Assembly: GCA_009746045.1 (NCBI GenBank)
Contig: RPFO01000104.1
Location: 7,808,955-7,872,954, forward strand
Length of the DNA: 64,000 nucleotides
Source: Mesostigma viride
Taxonomy: Eukaryota; Streptophyta; Mesostigmatophyceae; Mesostigmatales; Mesostigmataceae
Direction: 5' to 3'
Positions 24,112 to 35,115 of this stretch are shown one piece after another. Made by a program: the position numbers and the translations under genes. Positions within the stretch are counted from its first letter, which is position 1. The number at the start of each line of letters is the position of its first letter. A model generated the notes under the pieces. That model saw only the letters and a list, made by a program, of their open reading frames with translations, did not search any database and had not been told where the DNA came from.

Positions 24112-25713
24112 TCAGGTGACCACGGCCAACAGCCGCAGTGTGCCCGCCAGCATGACCAGCACGGCCAGCGCGTCCCCGTGTGTGAGCCAGGGCTGCACCA
24201 GCCGCAAGGGGACGACCAGGAGGCACTGGTACAGCAGTGGGGCCAGCAGGATGATGCCCGCACACAGCCCCGCGCTCCAGCTGTACTGGTACAGCAGCAG
24301 CATGAGGTACGGCTCCGACAGACGCACCAGGTGGGGGAAGAAGGCAAACGCCATCAGCGGGCTCTCGCCCAGGTACCCTGCCAGGTTGTCGGACCACATG
24401 GGGGGGGAGGAGAGCGCCGCGGCGAGCAGCAGCGGGGCCGCGCACGATGCCAGGGTGCCCACCAGGTGGGCCTGGAGCCGTAGGGGCATCAGCCACCAGT
24501 TCGGGCGCGCGTACTGGGCCAGGTCAGCCACGCGGACCACTCTGCGCGCGTAGGCGGCGTCCCGCAGGTCCAGCGTGAGCTTGTGTGGATCCAGCACGGC
24601 CACGTAGAAGGCGGCAAAGTAGGCAATCGCGGCATAGGCCAGGAAGCAGAGGGCGCGGCGGCGCAGGTGGGACTGAATGGACTCGAGCGCGGCCATGATG
24701 CGCGGCGCGAGACAGTAGGCGGCGATACATGGCAGCACGAGGGACGTCACGCGCACGCCCAGCGGCTGCCACTCGGGCTGGTGCTCCAGCCAGGGGAGGC
24801 CGAACCAGAGGCCGGGCAGGCGGTGGACGGGCTTGGGGGGCCAGAGCTGGGCGCATGCGAGGGGGGACAGCACGTGAATGGCTGCGGCGAGTGCCAGTAG
24901 GTACTTTTGCGGGCGGGTAAGGGAGAGGAAGGCGCTGCTGGCGCGCCCCGAGGGCTGGTGGGGCCGCGTCGACCCGCCGTCGAACAGGTAGATGAGCAGG
25001 ACGGCCAGCGCGAGCGACCAGAGCGCCCACAGGTGGGTGGACGTGCTCAGGTACTCGCCCGCGCCGGCCATGAGCACGTCGAACTCGTTGGAGATGCCGA
25101 ACTGGATGAGCAGCGCGAGCACAATAAGTGGCGCCACGTGGTGCAGCTGCGCCCCCTCCTGGCTCAGCGACAGCTGCATGCCCGCGGTCACCGCCAGGCC
25201 GTGCATGCCCGAGAAGCCGATCAGCTTGGGGAAGAAGTTAAGGAAGGCAACGTCCGGCCAGAGACCCTTGAGGAGGGACCCCTGGAAGCAGCGCAGGTTT
25301 CCGCCACCGGCACAGTGGGCCAGCTGCAGGGTGATGACCCCGTGCATCCATATGAAGTTCAGGGTTGCCAGAAACGACTTCCAGCCCCGGAACGCTTCCG
25401 CGTTTGGCCGGGGCTTGTCCCCCTCGTAGTCATCGTCCATGGGATCGGCGGCAGCATGCGGCACGTCCTCTTCCCGCGACGGCTCGTTGAGAGACGCAAG
25501 CTCTCCTGGCACGGGCAGCAGCACGTCGGCGTCGGAAGTTCGGGCAGCCGGGCCATGCAAAGCACTTTCTGGCGTTGATCCTGCCGTCGCAGCACGGCGT
25601 CGCGAGGTTATCCCGTCCACATGCTCGGTCGCGCCTTCTGCTTTCGGCCTACCGCTGGACGACGCAATGATTATGCTTCTCATGCTGTACACGTTGAGAT
25701 GACAAGCAACCAC
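24112..25713 (-). CDS. Multi-pass membrane protein of unknown family
   Basis: One 533-codon frame begins MVACHLNVYSMRSIIIASSS. Residues 1-115 are hydrophilic and acidic (DPMDDDYEGDKP). After WKSFLATLNFIWMHGVITLQ come about ten hydrophobic segments, for example LIVLALLIQFGI, ALWSLALAVLLIYLF, YLLALAAAIHVLSPLA, VTSLVLPCIAAYCLA, ALCFLAYAAIAYFAAFY and LCAGIILLAPLLYQCLLVVP. This regular hydrophobic pattern is absent from the other frames, so the reading is well supported. It has no intron. I do not recognise the family. A membrane-bound acyltransferase (acyltransferase-3 type) is possible because of the layout and the FSGMHGLAV segment, but I see no decisive catalytic motif. Confidence 0.75.
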   Translation of the reverse strand: MVACHLNVYSMRSIIIASSSGRPKAEGATEHVDGITSRRRAATAGSTPESALHGPAARTSDADVLLPVPGELASLNEPSREEDVPHAAADPMDDDYEGDKPRPNAEAFRGWKSFLATLNFIWMHGVITLQLAHCAGGGNLRCFQGSLLKGLWPDVAFLNFFPKLIGFSGMHGLAVTAGMQLSLSQEGAQLHHVAPLIVLALLIQFGISNEFDVLMAGAGEYLSTSTHLWALWSLALAVLLIYLFDGGSTRPHQPSGRASSAFLSLTRPQKYLLALAAAIHVLSPLACAQLWPPKPVHRLPGLWFGLPWLEHQPEWQPLGVRVTSLVLPCIAAYCLAPRIMAALESIQSHLRRRALCFLAYAAIAYFAAFYVAVLDPHKLTLDLRDAAYARRVVRVADLAQYARPNWWLMPLRLQAHLVGTLASCAAPLLLAAALSSPPMWSDNLAGYLGESPLMAFAFFPHLVRLSEPYLMLLLYQYSWSAGLCAGIILLAPLLYQCLLVVPLRLVQPWLTHGDALAVLVMLAGTLRLLAVVT

Positions 25714-26666
25714 CTGGCTATGATCTCCGAGTAGTCACCAGCAACGTTAAACCGGGCGCTCGCATTCCTAATAGACTATTCGTCACGGCATGCGAGGACC
25801 AAGGTGCCCACCTCTAAATAACCTGCTCAATGCAGCGCATGGAAGGCAATCTTGCAATCCCAGTTCATCCCAGGGGCGATGAGTGACTCTTAGGACATCT
25901 ACACATATAGGACGTGCTGTCTACATTCATATACACATTAATGTCGGGGCCAACAACTGCGTAAATTGCGTGCTATGCCCGCAGGGCGGTAGAAGCAAAT
26001 GAAAGCATCTGTTTCCACTTTCCATCGATATGCCCCCCAACTCCCCTTTGGCAAGTCGGACGGGAGAATAACACGTGTCACCTGATGCGCGCAAAAGACC
26101 GGGGCAGTCGACAGCGCTAGCGGTAGCTGCGCCGAGCGGTTTTTGATGTCACACACACATACCACAACGAATGGCGGGGGCATGGAGTAGGTATTATATA
26201 CGTAAGTACTTAATACTGCAGAAATCACGGGTATACACTTAAACGCAGTGCAACGCGCACGTGCAGTGTGCCTTTCTATGCACTGCCTTTCTATGCAGCT
26301 CATTGACGATTCAAGCCGAGTAAATTTCTCGGAGATGACTTACAAGGATGCTCACTAAATGCCAAATTTTTGCGAGACATGTGTAGACATGCATGGCTGC
26401 GAAAGCTTGCCATGCACGCAATGCAAACCTGTAATCTGCAATCTAACTTACCCTCATGGCTTCGTAGTGAGTAAGTCAGCCAATCTGTAGCCACGCTCTG
26501 GATCGTTACGTTCCCATACTCATGCGTGTGTTCTTGAGTATAGATACCCGTGCTCTGCTCAGGCATGTACCTTGTAATTTCCTGTGGCATAGGCTCCTGC
26601 TCTCCGGGAGAAAATTGGAAATCCTAGTATTGTGAAGGTCGACAACGTTCTTGCCTGGTGGTAGGC
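25714..26666. other. Intergenic region between divergent genes
   Basis: This lies between the minus-strand membrane-protein gene and the plus-strand SEC20 gene, so it should hold both promoters. The centre is AT-richer. No clear TATA box or repeat was found, and short frames on the minus strand have no domain. Confidence 0.5.
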
Positions 26667-29600
26667 ATGGCGCTCCATAAAGTTGCCGACAACAAGCTGC
26701 GGCAACTTCTGCAAGATATAGAAGTTGAAATACGTTCAAGTTATGAATCCGCCTCAAGCAGTAGCCGTGCATCGCCCCATCCCGGCAATGGGGGCGTGCA
26801 GCTCGAAGATAAGATGGCGATGGTGCGGGCATTGCTGCGGGAAATGGAACTATCGGCAGATGACGCAGACGGGTGAGTGCGGGTCGCGACCACGCCAATT
26901 GAACAGTAGCAATGAGCCCTTGGAGTTTGATTCGGTTGTAAGCAGTGAAGTTTTTGGCGCCTGCGGTGAATGGAATAGGGGGGTTGTTTACCAAGAACAA
27001 GCTTTGTCCGAATTTCGAATCAACGCCAAAAACTTTCTCCATCACGTGGCCTGCAGGAATGATGAGAGAGGGTCCATCCTGCGGGACTGCCAGCGGCATC
27101 AAGAGCACTACCAACGGTATGGTGAACCGCGGGTCTTATTCGTTGACAAGACTGGGGTCTACGCCCCAGCCAGCTGACCCCAAAGGGTCAGCTGTTGGGG
27201 TCACCCTCGTGGAACGTAGGTTGACAGGGTTCACACTACTACTCCAGCGGTCATGTGTCTAGAAGCTGCTGGAGTCCATTGCTTGTACTTTCAGCAAAGT
27301 ACAAGCAATAGGCATAGTACAAGGATGCCTTCCGTGGTCCTAGACATAGAGCAGTATGTCTTGATGTGGCTAGGACGCGGTCGCTACTGACACACCATAC
27401 CCGGCATGCACACCCGCCCGCCCCCCGCGTGTACTGCTGGGTGGTACGCCCGCACCCCCTTTTCCCTTGTTCCTGTACCTGCGCATGTTCATCGTTGCGC
27501 TCTGTTCCACCCAGTGCGTCCATTCACAGCACGCGGCCCTTTGTCCCCTGAGCCCAGCCATGCACCCGGACACCCCATGACATCACGAAATGATGTCAAC
27601 ATGATGATGTCATCCACAGGTTGTCACCCCTTGCGCCCAGCTCTATGCGGCCACGTCTGCGTGCCCCACACCATGCGCCCAACCCTACGTGCCCCCGCTT
27701 GTGCCCAGGTTGCGCACCGAGCAGCAGAACACGGCGCTGAGGAGAAAGGCCGCGCGTGCACTGGCGCACCAGGCCGAGGTAGGGGGCGGGGATAGATCCA
27801 CCCCAGGGCCGCGCACACCCACACACGGGGCACAGGTATTGGGCACGAAGCTGTTGCTGCCATGGATGCCCGCCATCATCCGCCACCAAGGAGTACCGGA
27901 ACCATGCCCCAGCTCTGCTGGTGCCGGTGGCTGTCCCGTTGGCGGAAGTATTCATAGTTGCCTCCTCGCCCATTGCTGCCTTGTCACATGCCACGCTGCT
28001 GCCTTGTCACATACCACGCTGCTGCCTTGTCGCATGCCACGCTGCTGCCTTGTCGCATGCCACGCTGCTGCCTTGTCGCATGGCACCTTTTCCGGGCACA
28101 TTACTACCATCTGCCGCACCTCCCCGTGAGATTGTTGGAGTTGTGGATGCCGTCGCTTGTGTGCACGAGACAGCGTTGGTCCCCGGCTGCTGTAGGAGGA
28201 CATGGGAAGGAGGGGGGTGGGAGGAGATGGCACTTTTCCTGCTATTGCAGATGCCACGCGTTATGCAGTTGGAGCACACAACCTGTGTGTGCAGCACCCC
28301 AAGAGAGCAAGGGGCCGTTGTGCCCCTTGCTCTCTTTGGCTTTGGAGTGCCCCCCACACACATACACACAGTCGTTCCCAAACCACCGCTGAGTGTCGGC
28401 CCCCACATCCGCCACCACACCTTCTCCCCCACCGACCTGTTATTGCTGCCTGCTCCGTGCTAATGCGCGCCCTCATATGGTTGGTGCTCACCCCCCATGC
28501 GGTGCGTGCGTGCTTTCCTACTTGTGCCAGCGAGACGCATTGCTGGGGGGTACTGAGGTGGATGCGCTTCGTCTGCGGCGCGCACAGTAAGTGGCCAACG
28601 ACGACAATGACCAGCCAGTGTAACCAGACAGTGTTATGGAAAGCACACCATGCGAGTGGCCAAGGATGAAGGCAGGATAGTGGTGGCCACCACAAGGGCA
28701 GGTGCAGCAAGGTGCATAACAACCTTTTCTGTTTGGACGCTTTCTTTTCTTTCTGGTTACGCAGGGGATGCCCGGCGTGTCGAATCCCTGGAGGTCATGC
28801 CATGCATGCATCAGCGCCATGGTCGCTATTTGGGACTTGCATGGTTCTGGTTCATGTGGCTCTGTTTACTGTCATGAGGCCCACAGGGTGCTTTGGTGAT
28901 CTGCTGCCAGGCCCTGTGTGTGCAGCTGGTGCAGGCTGCACGATCAACATGGGAATTCTCCCACACGCCACTCACTGCCCCGTAGGACAGGGTCTCCCCT
29001 GCATTAGCCACGTCCAACTTTCCGTGATAGGACCGACGGAACTGGGCCATTTCTGGATGGACGGGAATGAACCTGCCTACATTGGGCAGTCTGTGGAGTG
29101 AAGTGACCTGCCAGCGGTTCCCGTGACAAGCCTTGTGGTCAGTTGGCTCACGGTCACAGGTAAAGTTTTCTTCTGGCTCTACAGGCCGAATGAGCCGGCA
29201 GCTCACACGCCACCTTCGGCGGGATCCCGCCCTTGTTTCGGCACGCTGCATGCCCAGCTGGCTGGCCGGTAGGAACCGTCGGAAGTAAGGGGGGGGCACA
29301 AGGAGCGCGACGGGATGGGGGGGAGCCTGGTAGTCTGGAGGGCCGGCTCATGGTGGCTCTTGTGCCCAACAAGCACCCACTCGCGGGAGTGCCTTATTTC
29401 GTTGGTTGTGTTGGAGAAGCGTTCAAGCATGCCTCTGGCCAGCTGGCTTTGTGTGGTAGAGCTAATCTGATGGTCTTACTTTGAATCATGATGATAATAA
29501 TGGTACGGCATCGGCGGGTCCCTGTGTCCCTACCTGCCGTTGTGCGCAGGAAGGAGCGCGATGCAGTGTCGGTGGCGGAGGACGTTACGGCGGCACTGCG

Positions 29601-32600
29601 GCGCACGCGACAGCTGATGGTGCACGAGATCGAGAGGGGGGTACACGTCGCCGCCGCCGTGGGTAGGTGATGACTGCGATGGGTGGGTGGTGGCCGCCGT
29701 GGGTAGGTGATGGCTGCGATGGGTGGGTGGTGGCCGCCGTGGGTAGGTGATGACTGCGATGGGTGGGTGGTGGCCGCCGTGGGTAGGTGATGACTGCGGT
29801 GGGTGGGTGGTGGCCGCCGTGGGTAGGTGATGACTGCGATGGGTGGGTGGTGGCCGCCGTGGGTAGGTGATGACTGCGATGGGTGGGTGGTGGCCGCCGT
29901 GGGTAGGTGATGGCTGCGATGGGTGGGTGGTGGCCGCCGTGGGTAGGTGATGGCTGCGGTGGGTGGGTGGTGGCCGCCGTGGGTAGGTGATGACTGCGGT
30001 GGGTGGGCGGTGGGCGCCGTGGGTAGGTGATGACTGCGATGGGTGGGTGGTGGCCGCCGTGGGTAGGTGATGGCTGCGGTGGGTGGGTGGTGGCCGCCGT
30101 GGGTAGGTGATGACTGCGGTGGGTGGGCGGTGGGCGCCGTGGGTAGGTGATGACTGCGATGGGTGGGTGGTGGCCGCCGTGGGTAGGTGATGGCTGCGGT
30201 GGGTGGGTGGTGGCCGCCGTGGGTAGGTGATGACCCGGTGGGTGGGTGGTGGCCGCGGTGGGTAGGCGATGACTGCGAATGGGTAGGTGGTGCTCGTGGC
30301 ACAAAAGTGGGGAGCGGGTAGGTAGTAGTGACTGTGGGTGAGCTGGGCAGGCTCCATGTCTGTGAGGCATTGAGTATTTATCATGGTTGTGCATGGAAGG
30401 CAACGAGGGCGTTGGCAAACCCACAAGCAGCAACCCTGCAGACAGTAGGCGCAGGACGTGGGGCGTGGGGCGTGGGGTGTGGGGTGTGGGGTGTGGGGTG
30501 TGGGGTGGGGGGTGGGGGCGTGGGGGTGGGGTGTGGGGTGTGGGGCGTGGGGCGTGGGGCGTGGGGCGTGGGGCGTGGGGCGTGGGGCGTGGGGCGTGGG
30601 GCGTGGGGCGTGGGGCGTGGGGCGTGGGGCGTGGGGCGTGGGGCGTGGGGCGTGGGGCGTGGGGCGTGGGGCGTGGGGCGTGGGGCGTGGGGCGTGGGGC
30701 GTGGGGCGTGGGGCGTGGGGCGTGGGGCGTGGGGCGTGGGGCGTGGGGCGTGGGGCGTGGGGCGTGGGGCGTGGGGCGTGGGGCGTGGGGCGTGGGGCGT
30801 GGGGCGTGGGGCGTGGGGCGTGGGGCGTGGGGCGTGGGGCGTGGGGCATGAGGCGGGGGGCGGGGGGCGGGGGGCGGGGGGGGGGGGGTCTGGGGCGGGG
30901 GGCGTGCGGCGTGGGAGACAATTGGGGGCCTGGCGACGCCCAAGGGTTTCAGGAGACCTGCTTGTGGTGGCGTGCGTGAAGGCACGTTTTGTGGTTTTGA
31001 ATCGATAGCTGCGACGCTGTGATTGGCAGCAACAATGATGATGGTGGCTGCACGCATGCCTGTTCGCCTGTGACTCATCCCCCTTGTGTGTGTGTCGTGC
31101 GCAGATTCCTCCAACGCCACTCTGGGCAAGGTGGAGCGAGAGTACCTGGGGCAGAGCCCGCTGCTGGCGCGCGCACGCCACCTGCTCAACACCCTGCAGC
31201 GCCTGAACACGGGGGACAGGTGAGCAAGGCTAGGGCATACGGAAATGATGTGTGGGCGTGCATGGGGCAGGGAGTGTGGGGGAGTAGCGGGTAGGTGAAG
31301 GCCGCCACGCGATGATGAGCATGCGATGCGGGGGCGTGGCCGCCAGGTAGGAATGAACGTACTTACCACCGAGGCAATGCGTGGAGGCCTGACGATATAC
31401 CTGTCTTGAGCCGAGTGCACTGCGCAATGGTGGGGGCAGCTGGCGGGCCAAAAGGCAACGTGCGTGTGCTAGCAGACAGCATGGCAGTGGTGTTGGCGCG
31501 ATGGCAGCCAGGCGCCGGTGCCCTGTGACCTGGACCCTAGCAGGGGATGGAAAGGAGAGGCGGGACTTGAGGGCAGCACAAGGTAGATGAAGGGGGTCAA
31601 CACGTGCCGTGTGTCAAGAATGTTGAGTCAGGCAAGCTATTACTGGGCGACCCTAGTAGGGGATGGAAAGGAGAGGTGAGACTTGAGGGCAGCACAAGGT
31701 AGATGAAAGGGATCAACGCGTGCCGTGTGTCAAGAATGTTGAGTCAGGCAAGCTATTACTGGACGACCCTAGTAGGGGATAGAAAGGAGAGGCGTGACTT
31801 GAGGGCAGCACAAGGTAGATGAAAGGGGTCAACACGTGCAGTGTGTCAAGAATGTTGAGTTAGGCAAGCTATTACTGGACGCATGCATGCGTGGTAACGG
31901 TCGGCAGCAAGGCCTCTGAGCTGTTATGGGCGGTGGAGGGCGTCCCGTTTGAACTCAGCCAGTGTGTGGACAAGCAGACTTGGGGCATGGATGTGACAGT
32001 AGGGGACACAGTGCTGCTTTGTTTGCTATCTTTGCCTCGTTCTTGCGATGCTTTGTTTGCCTCATTTTCGTGATGCCCTTTGATAAGCACGGAGGGGCAA
32101 AGTAGTTTCCCCTACCTGTTGCTCTGATAGCGGTGTAGCAACATGGATGGGTTTCTTATGGCTCCTGCGACCTGTCCTTGCCGTCGGATGTTCCCCCAAG
32201 AGGGGATGCCATTTTAGTGAACAAACAATCGTTTGTCCACCTCCTTGTTAAGACAGGGTGTACCTTCTTGCTGGTCCCTCCTGTTATCCATCTCTTGTTT
32301 AAGGCAGGGTGTATCTTCTTCCTTCCCCCTCGTTGCCCATCTCTTGTTTAACGCAGGGTGTACCTTGCCCCTTCCCCCTACTGCTGTCCATCTCTTGTTT
32401 AAGGCAGGGTGTATCTTCTTCCTGCCCCCTCCTTGCTATGACCAGCAAGAAGAGGTTGCAGGTTCTTCGAGTGCGCTTGGTATCTTATCAAAGTCTGTGT
32501 GATTCAATGCCAATGCTGGGCACCGCATAGCTCACGCAAAGGCGGGGGAGAGGGGAGGCGAATGGGGGATGGGGTGGTTGCCGTAAATTCAGTTTGAAGC

Positions 32601-33106
32601 ATCGGCATCAATCTAGAACAGGGTGGTGGCCGTAAATTCAGTTGGAAGCATGGGCATCAATCTAGAACAGGGTGGACTCGTTAGAAAGAATGCATCAAGA
32701 GCTTCTGAGGATATATTCCCAGATCTTGCTTCTTATAGTTGAAGTGTAATGAAGTATGAGCGCTGCGCATTTCCATCGCACTGTGCATGCCCTGATGTTT
32801 TTGGTTCAAAGCTCTGGGCGCTGCCAGAGCCACAAGTTCCATTTTCCGGGTGCACTTGCCCTCCTGCGCATGCACCTTGGTGGCTCATTTCCAGATTCAT
32901 CCATCCCAAGATACAGGCATGGTTCAAGGGGACGGTCCCGCTGTCCTTTCCCGCTGTTGCTTGAGCTCGTGCCCGCTTCCCTCCTGTGGATTCTCCGTGA
33001 CCGTTGTTGCATGTGTGGTGGCAGGTTCATCCTTCTGGCCGGCTTCGTGCTCTTCTCCCTTGTGGTCGTATACATAATCTACAAGCGACTGGTTCGGTCT
33101 AGATGA
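26667..33106 (+). CDS. SEC20: SEC20/BNIP1-type SNARE, six exons
   Basis: Exons: 26667-26872, 27709-27778, 28531-28586, 29550-29662, 31105-31219 and 33025-33106. All introns are GT-AG, all phases join, and the sum is 642 nt (213 residues plus stop). SEC20 is the ER SNARE that receives COPI vesicles from the Golgi together with USE1, SEC22 and syntaxin 18. Seen here: an N-terminal helical region (LRQLLQDIEVEIRSSYESAS), a second helix (LRTEQQNTALRRKAARALAH), the linker LLGGTEVDALRLRRAQKERD, and a SNARE helix from about VAEDVTAALRRTRQLMVHEI through TLGKVEREYLGQSPLLARAR to LLNTLQRLNTGD. It ends with a single C-terminal anchor (FILLAGFVLFSLVVVYIIYK) and RLVRSR. The anchor ends close to the C-terminus, as expected for a tail-anchored SNARE. 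The LRRTRQLM block is what I recall from plant SEC20. ATG 26667 was chosen because it opens the exon-1 frame. Introns 2, 4 and 5 hold minisatellites; the array at 29651 copies the exon-4 donor. Confidence 0.9.
27278..27309. repeat. Perfect 14-bp stem hairpin in SEC20 intron 1
   Basis: ATTGCTTGTACTTT, loop CAGC, AAAGTACAAGCAAT. A second hairpin (CAGCTGACCC, CAAA, GGGTCAGCTG) lies about 110 bp upstream. Their function is unknown. They could be the ends of a small foldback element. Confidence 0.7.
27975..28083. repeat. 24-bp tandem repeat in SEC20 intron 2
   Basis: About five copies of a unit close to GCCTTGTCGCATGCCACGCT GCTG, with early copies carrying CACA in place of CGCA. Non-coding; the repeated frames here are artefacts. 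Confidence 0.9.
29651..30290. repeat. 40-bp minisatellite copying the SEC20 exon-4 donor
   Basis: About 15 copies of GCCGCCGTGGGTAGGTGATG followed by RCTGCGRTGGGTGGGTGGTG. The first 20 bases of each unit equal the last coding bases of exon 4 plus its splice donor (GTG G|GTAGGTGATG). Each unit thus carries a potential copy of the donor. Variation at three or four positions suggests growth by unequal exchange, with paired units repeating together at 30000-30200. Long Pro/His/Thr-rich minus-strand frames across it are artefacts. Confidence 0.95.
30458..30846. repeat. 7-bp (GGGGCGT)n array
   Basis: Around 55 units of GGGGCGT, with GGGGTGT variants at the left end, pass into a GGGGGGC-rich tract at 30850-30905. 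The array is in SEC20 intron 4 and G-rich in the transcribed RNA, so G-quadruplexes could form in the pre-mRNA. It is not a known telomere repeat. Confidence 0.95.
31535..31880. repeat. About 117-bp triplication in SEC20 intron 5
   Basis: Three tandem copies each contain CCTAGYAGGGGATRGAAAGG, GACTTGAGGGCAGCACAAGG and CAAGAATGTTGAGTYAGGCA, differing at a few positions. Non-coding. Confidence 0.9.
32235..32680. repeat. Two further tandem repeats in SEC20 intron 5
   Basis: At 32235-32440 a unit of about 55 bp (CCATCTCTTGTTTAAGGCAG, GGTGTATCTTCTTCCT) occurs about four times. At 32570-32680 a unit of about 54 bp (CCGTAAATTCAGTTTGAAGC, CATCAATCTAGAACAGGGTG) occurs twice. Non-coding. Confidence 0.85.
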
Positions 33107-34899
33107 CTGAGGAGAACTGGGGGCGCGGCTGACATTAGCTCACTATCCATTCAGGTGTGAAGCTTGGGGTCAATGGATCCAACCTTCCCATGCAAGTCCT
33201 CGTCCTGGCCACGTTTCTTTTAGGAGACCAACTCACTACCCGGACCGCATACGTCCGATCACAGCAATTGTTAGTTGGAAGCATTCAGGTCCTACAATGC
33301 TCTCTTGATGTCTGGCATTGACATGTTAGACATCCATGATCTCCATCCCACCATCTGGATGGGTGACCTGCAAGGTACGTTCCGTGGGCTTGTATCCTTT
33401 TTGTTATGTGAGACAACTTCCTGTGATGTGTGTTCTGTGGGCAATATTAGCATGCAGTCCGCACACAAGACATGCATTGCACCTGCATGCATCCGATGAT
33501 GGGCACAGTGACTGACGTCATGCCACAGAAAGTCATCCAGTGCTAGCTTGAGTCATGGCTTGGACCACACTATCATCATTTGATCTCCTCGAAAGTTCTC
33601 AGTATAGTTGTCTCCATTGGACACACTGCGATGTGAGTTTAGCTGAGATACAGAGTAAAGACGCTGTTGGCGTTGTCCGCTCAACCCCTCTTACTCGGAC
33701 ATCAATGAGATTTCCGTGGACCGGCACTGAACGCAAATGGTTTTCACTATTTGCGGCGTGCCACATCAGAATAGTCAAAGACTAAGACCCCGGCCGGCCC
33801 AACTGCACATGGACAACATTTGCTCCGATTGTCTCCACTTCTCATTTTCTCGCCAGCCCTACGGACTACCTGCGGACTGCTTGACGCGGTGCTGCGCTAC
33901 AAGTTCTGCAACTTGCAATATTTGCTCCCCTGCGCCGCCGCGCCATTTTCTACTCCTTTTCGTACATACCTTGCGTTGGGTTCATCGACGGTGCAATCCG
34001 ACGGCGGAGAATGAGTTGGCCACAGCACAGCGCGACGCAATGGCTCCTTTCCACACTCAAGTACAACGTAAGATGCATCGCTGACCAGAAATTCCGTCCA
34101 ACACCGTCGTACAGTACTACCAATCAGTCGCGGCGCGTCGCCCATTTCCAGCTATCTCTGACACTTCCACGACTTCAGTACTTTCTGTCACCCTTGACGT
34201 GCTGTCGTACAATACTACACGTTTATGTTACGTCCCGAGCCGGACGGTGCGAAAGATCTAATCTAGTATAAGGTGCAGTTTAATAAGCCGGCATAGCCGC
34301 GCATCCGCGTACCGCGATAGCAAGCAAAGATCGCAGTAAATTGACTAACTGAGCAGCGGTTTATCCTCAGCTAGGCCTTATAGCATGATTAATTAATCTA
34401 GCTATATAACACGGCATGTCATGAGGCAAATGACATCCGGATTAGTGCCCCTTGGTCTGAGAGAGTCGTCAACACTCGTTTCATTAATCATCAAACCAAA
34501 GAGAGAGAGAGAGTCCATCGTCCACAGACCAATTTCACCTAGCTAGCTGCGCTACCAAGCTGGCAAGTTGGTGTGCAGGCGCGCCGACATGCGCGCCGAT
34601 CTTCCAGATACTGCCGTCAAGCCCCAATAGGTTCTGTATGACGTCTAGGGCCGGCCCGGCCCCTAGAAGATCTCGTACTTCTGGCTAGGCCCAAAATAAC
34701 TGGTCCGGAACACACAAAGTACCAAATAAACACACAAAGTCCCGAACTTAGGACAAATTCCCAAATAAGTCCCGAATTGAGTCCTATAGTCCGGCGGACT
34801 ATGAAAGCGAGCTATCGAAAGTCCCAAACGAGTAACAAATGACTTTCGACATATTTATTGAAGGCATTGTTACGCCCATACAAAGGTCTGGGCCGTAAC
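33107..34899. other. SEC20 downstream region and decayed repeat sequence
   Basis: No gene found. The part about 34090-34260 (CCGTCGTACAGTACTACCAA; GTCACCCTTGACGTGCTGTC; GTACAATACTACACG) resembles pieces of the long-TIR element at 43960-44568, so it is likely a diverged relative. A short GAGAGA run lies at 34500. AT-rich sequence follows from 34380. Confidence 0.45.
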
Positions 34900-35025
34900 A
34901 GTTTACGCCAATAGAAAGTCGCATCCAATAATATATCTCGATGGAGGCATGCATGCGTCTTACTATTTAATTAATATTTAATATTTAATATTTAATATTT
35001 AATTTTGAGGTACCTCTTAAGTTGC
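34900..35025 (-). mobile_element. Terminal fragment of the long-TIR DNA element
   Basis: TTACGCCAATAGAAAGTCGC, ATATATCTCGATGGAGGCAT and GAGGTACCTCTTAA match the right TIR of 43960-44568, with an expanded TTAATATTTAATATTTAAT stretch between. Only one end is clear here. Confidence 0.6.
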
Positions 35026-35115
35026 GATCGACGCCTAATACTCGGCGCTGCAGAAAATATTTTTGAGATTATAAAGTAGCCCAGGGTTTTTTACAAGAAG
35101 GCATAGCCATAAAGT

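Noticed and set aside
30458-30846. Telomere-like G-rich repeat (interstitial telomere)
   Set aside because: GGGGCGT does not match TTTAGGG, TTTTAGGG or other known telomere units, and it lies within an intron.
29530-31420. Long minus-strand frames (463 and 611 codons) rich in Pro, His, Thr and Arg
   Set aside because: They are produced by the 40-bp and 7-bp tandem arrays being open in several frames; they overlap SEC20 exons 4 and 5 on the other strand.
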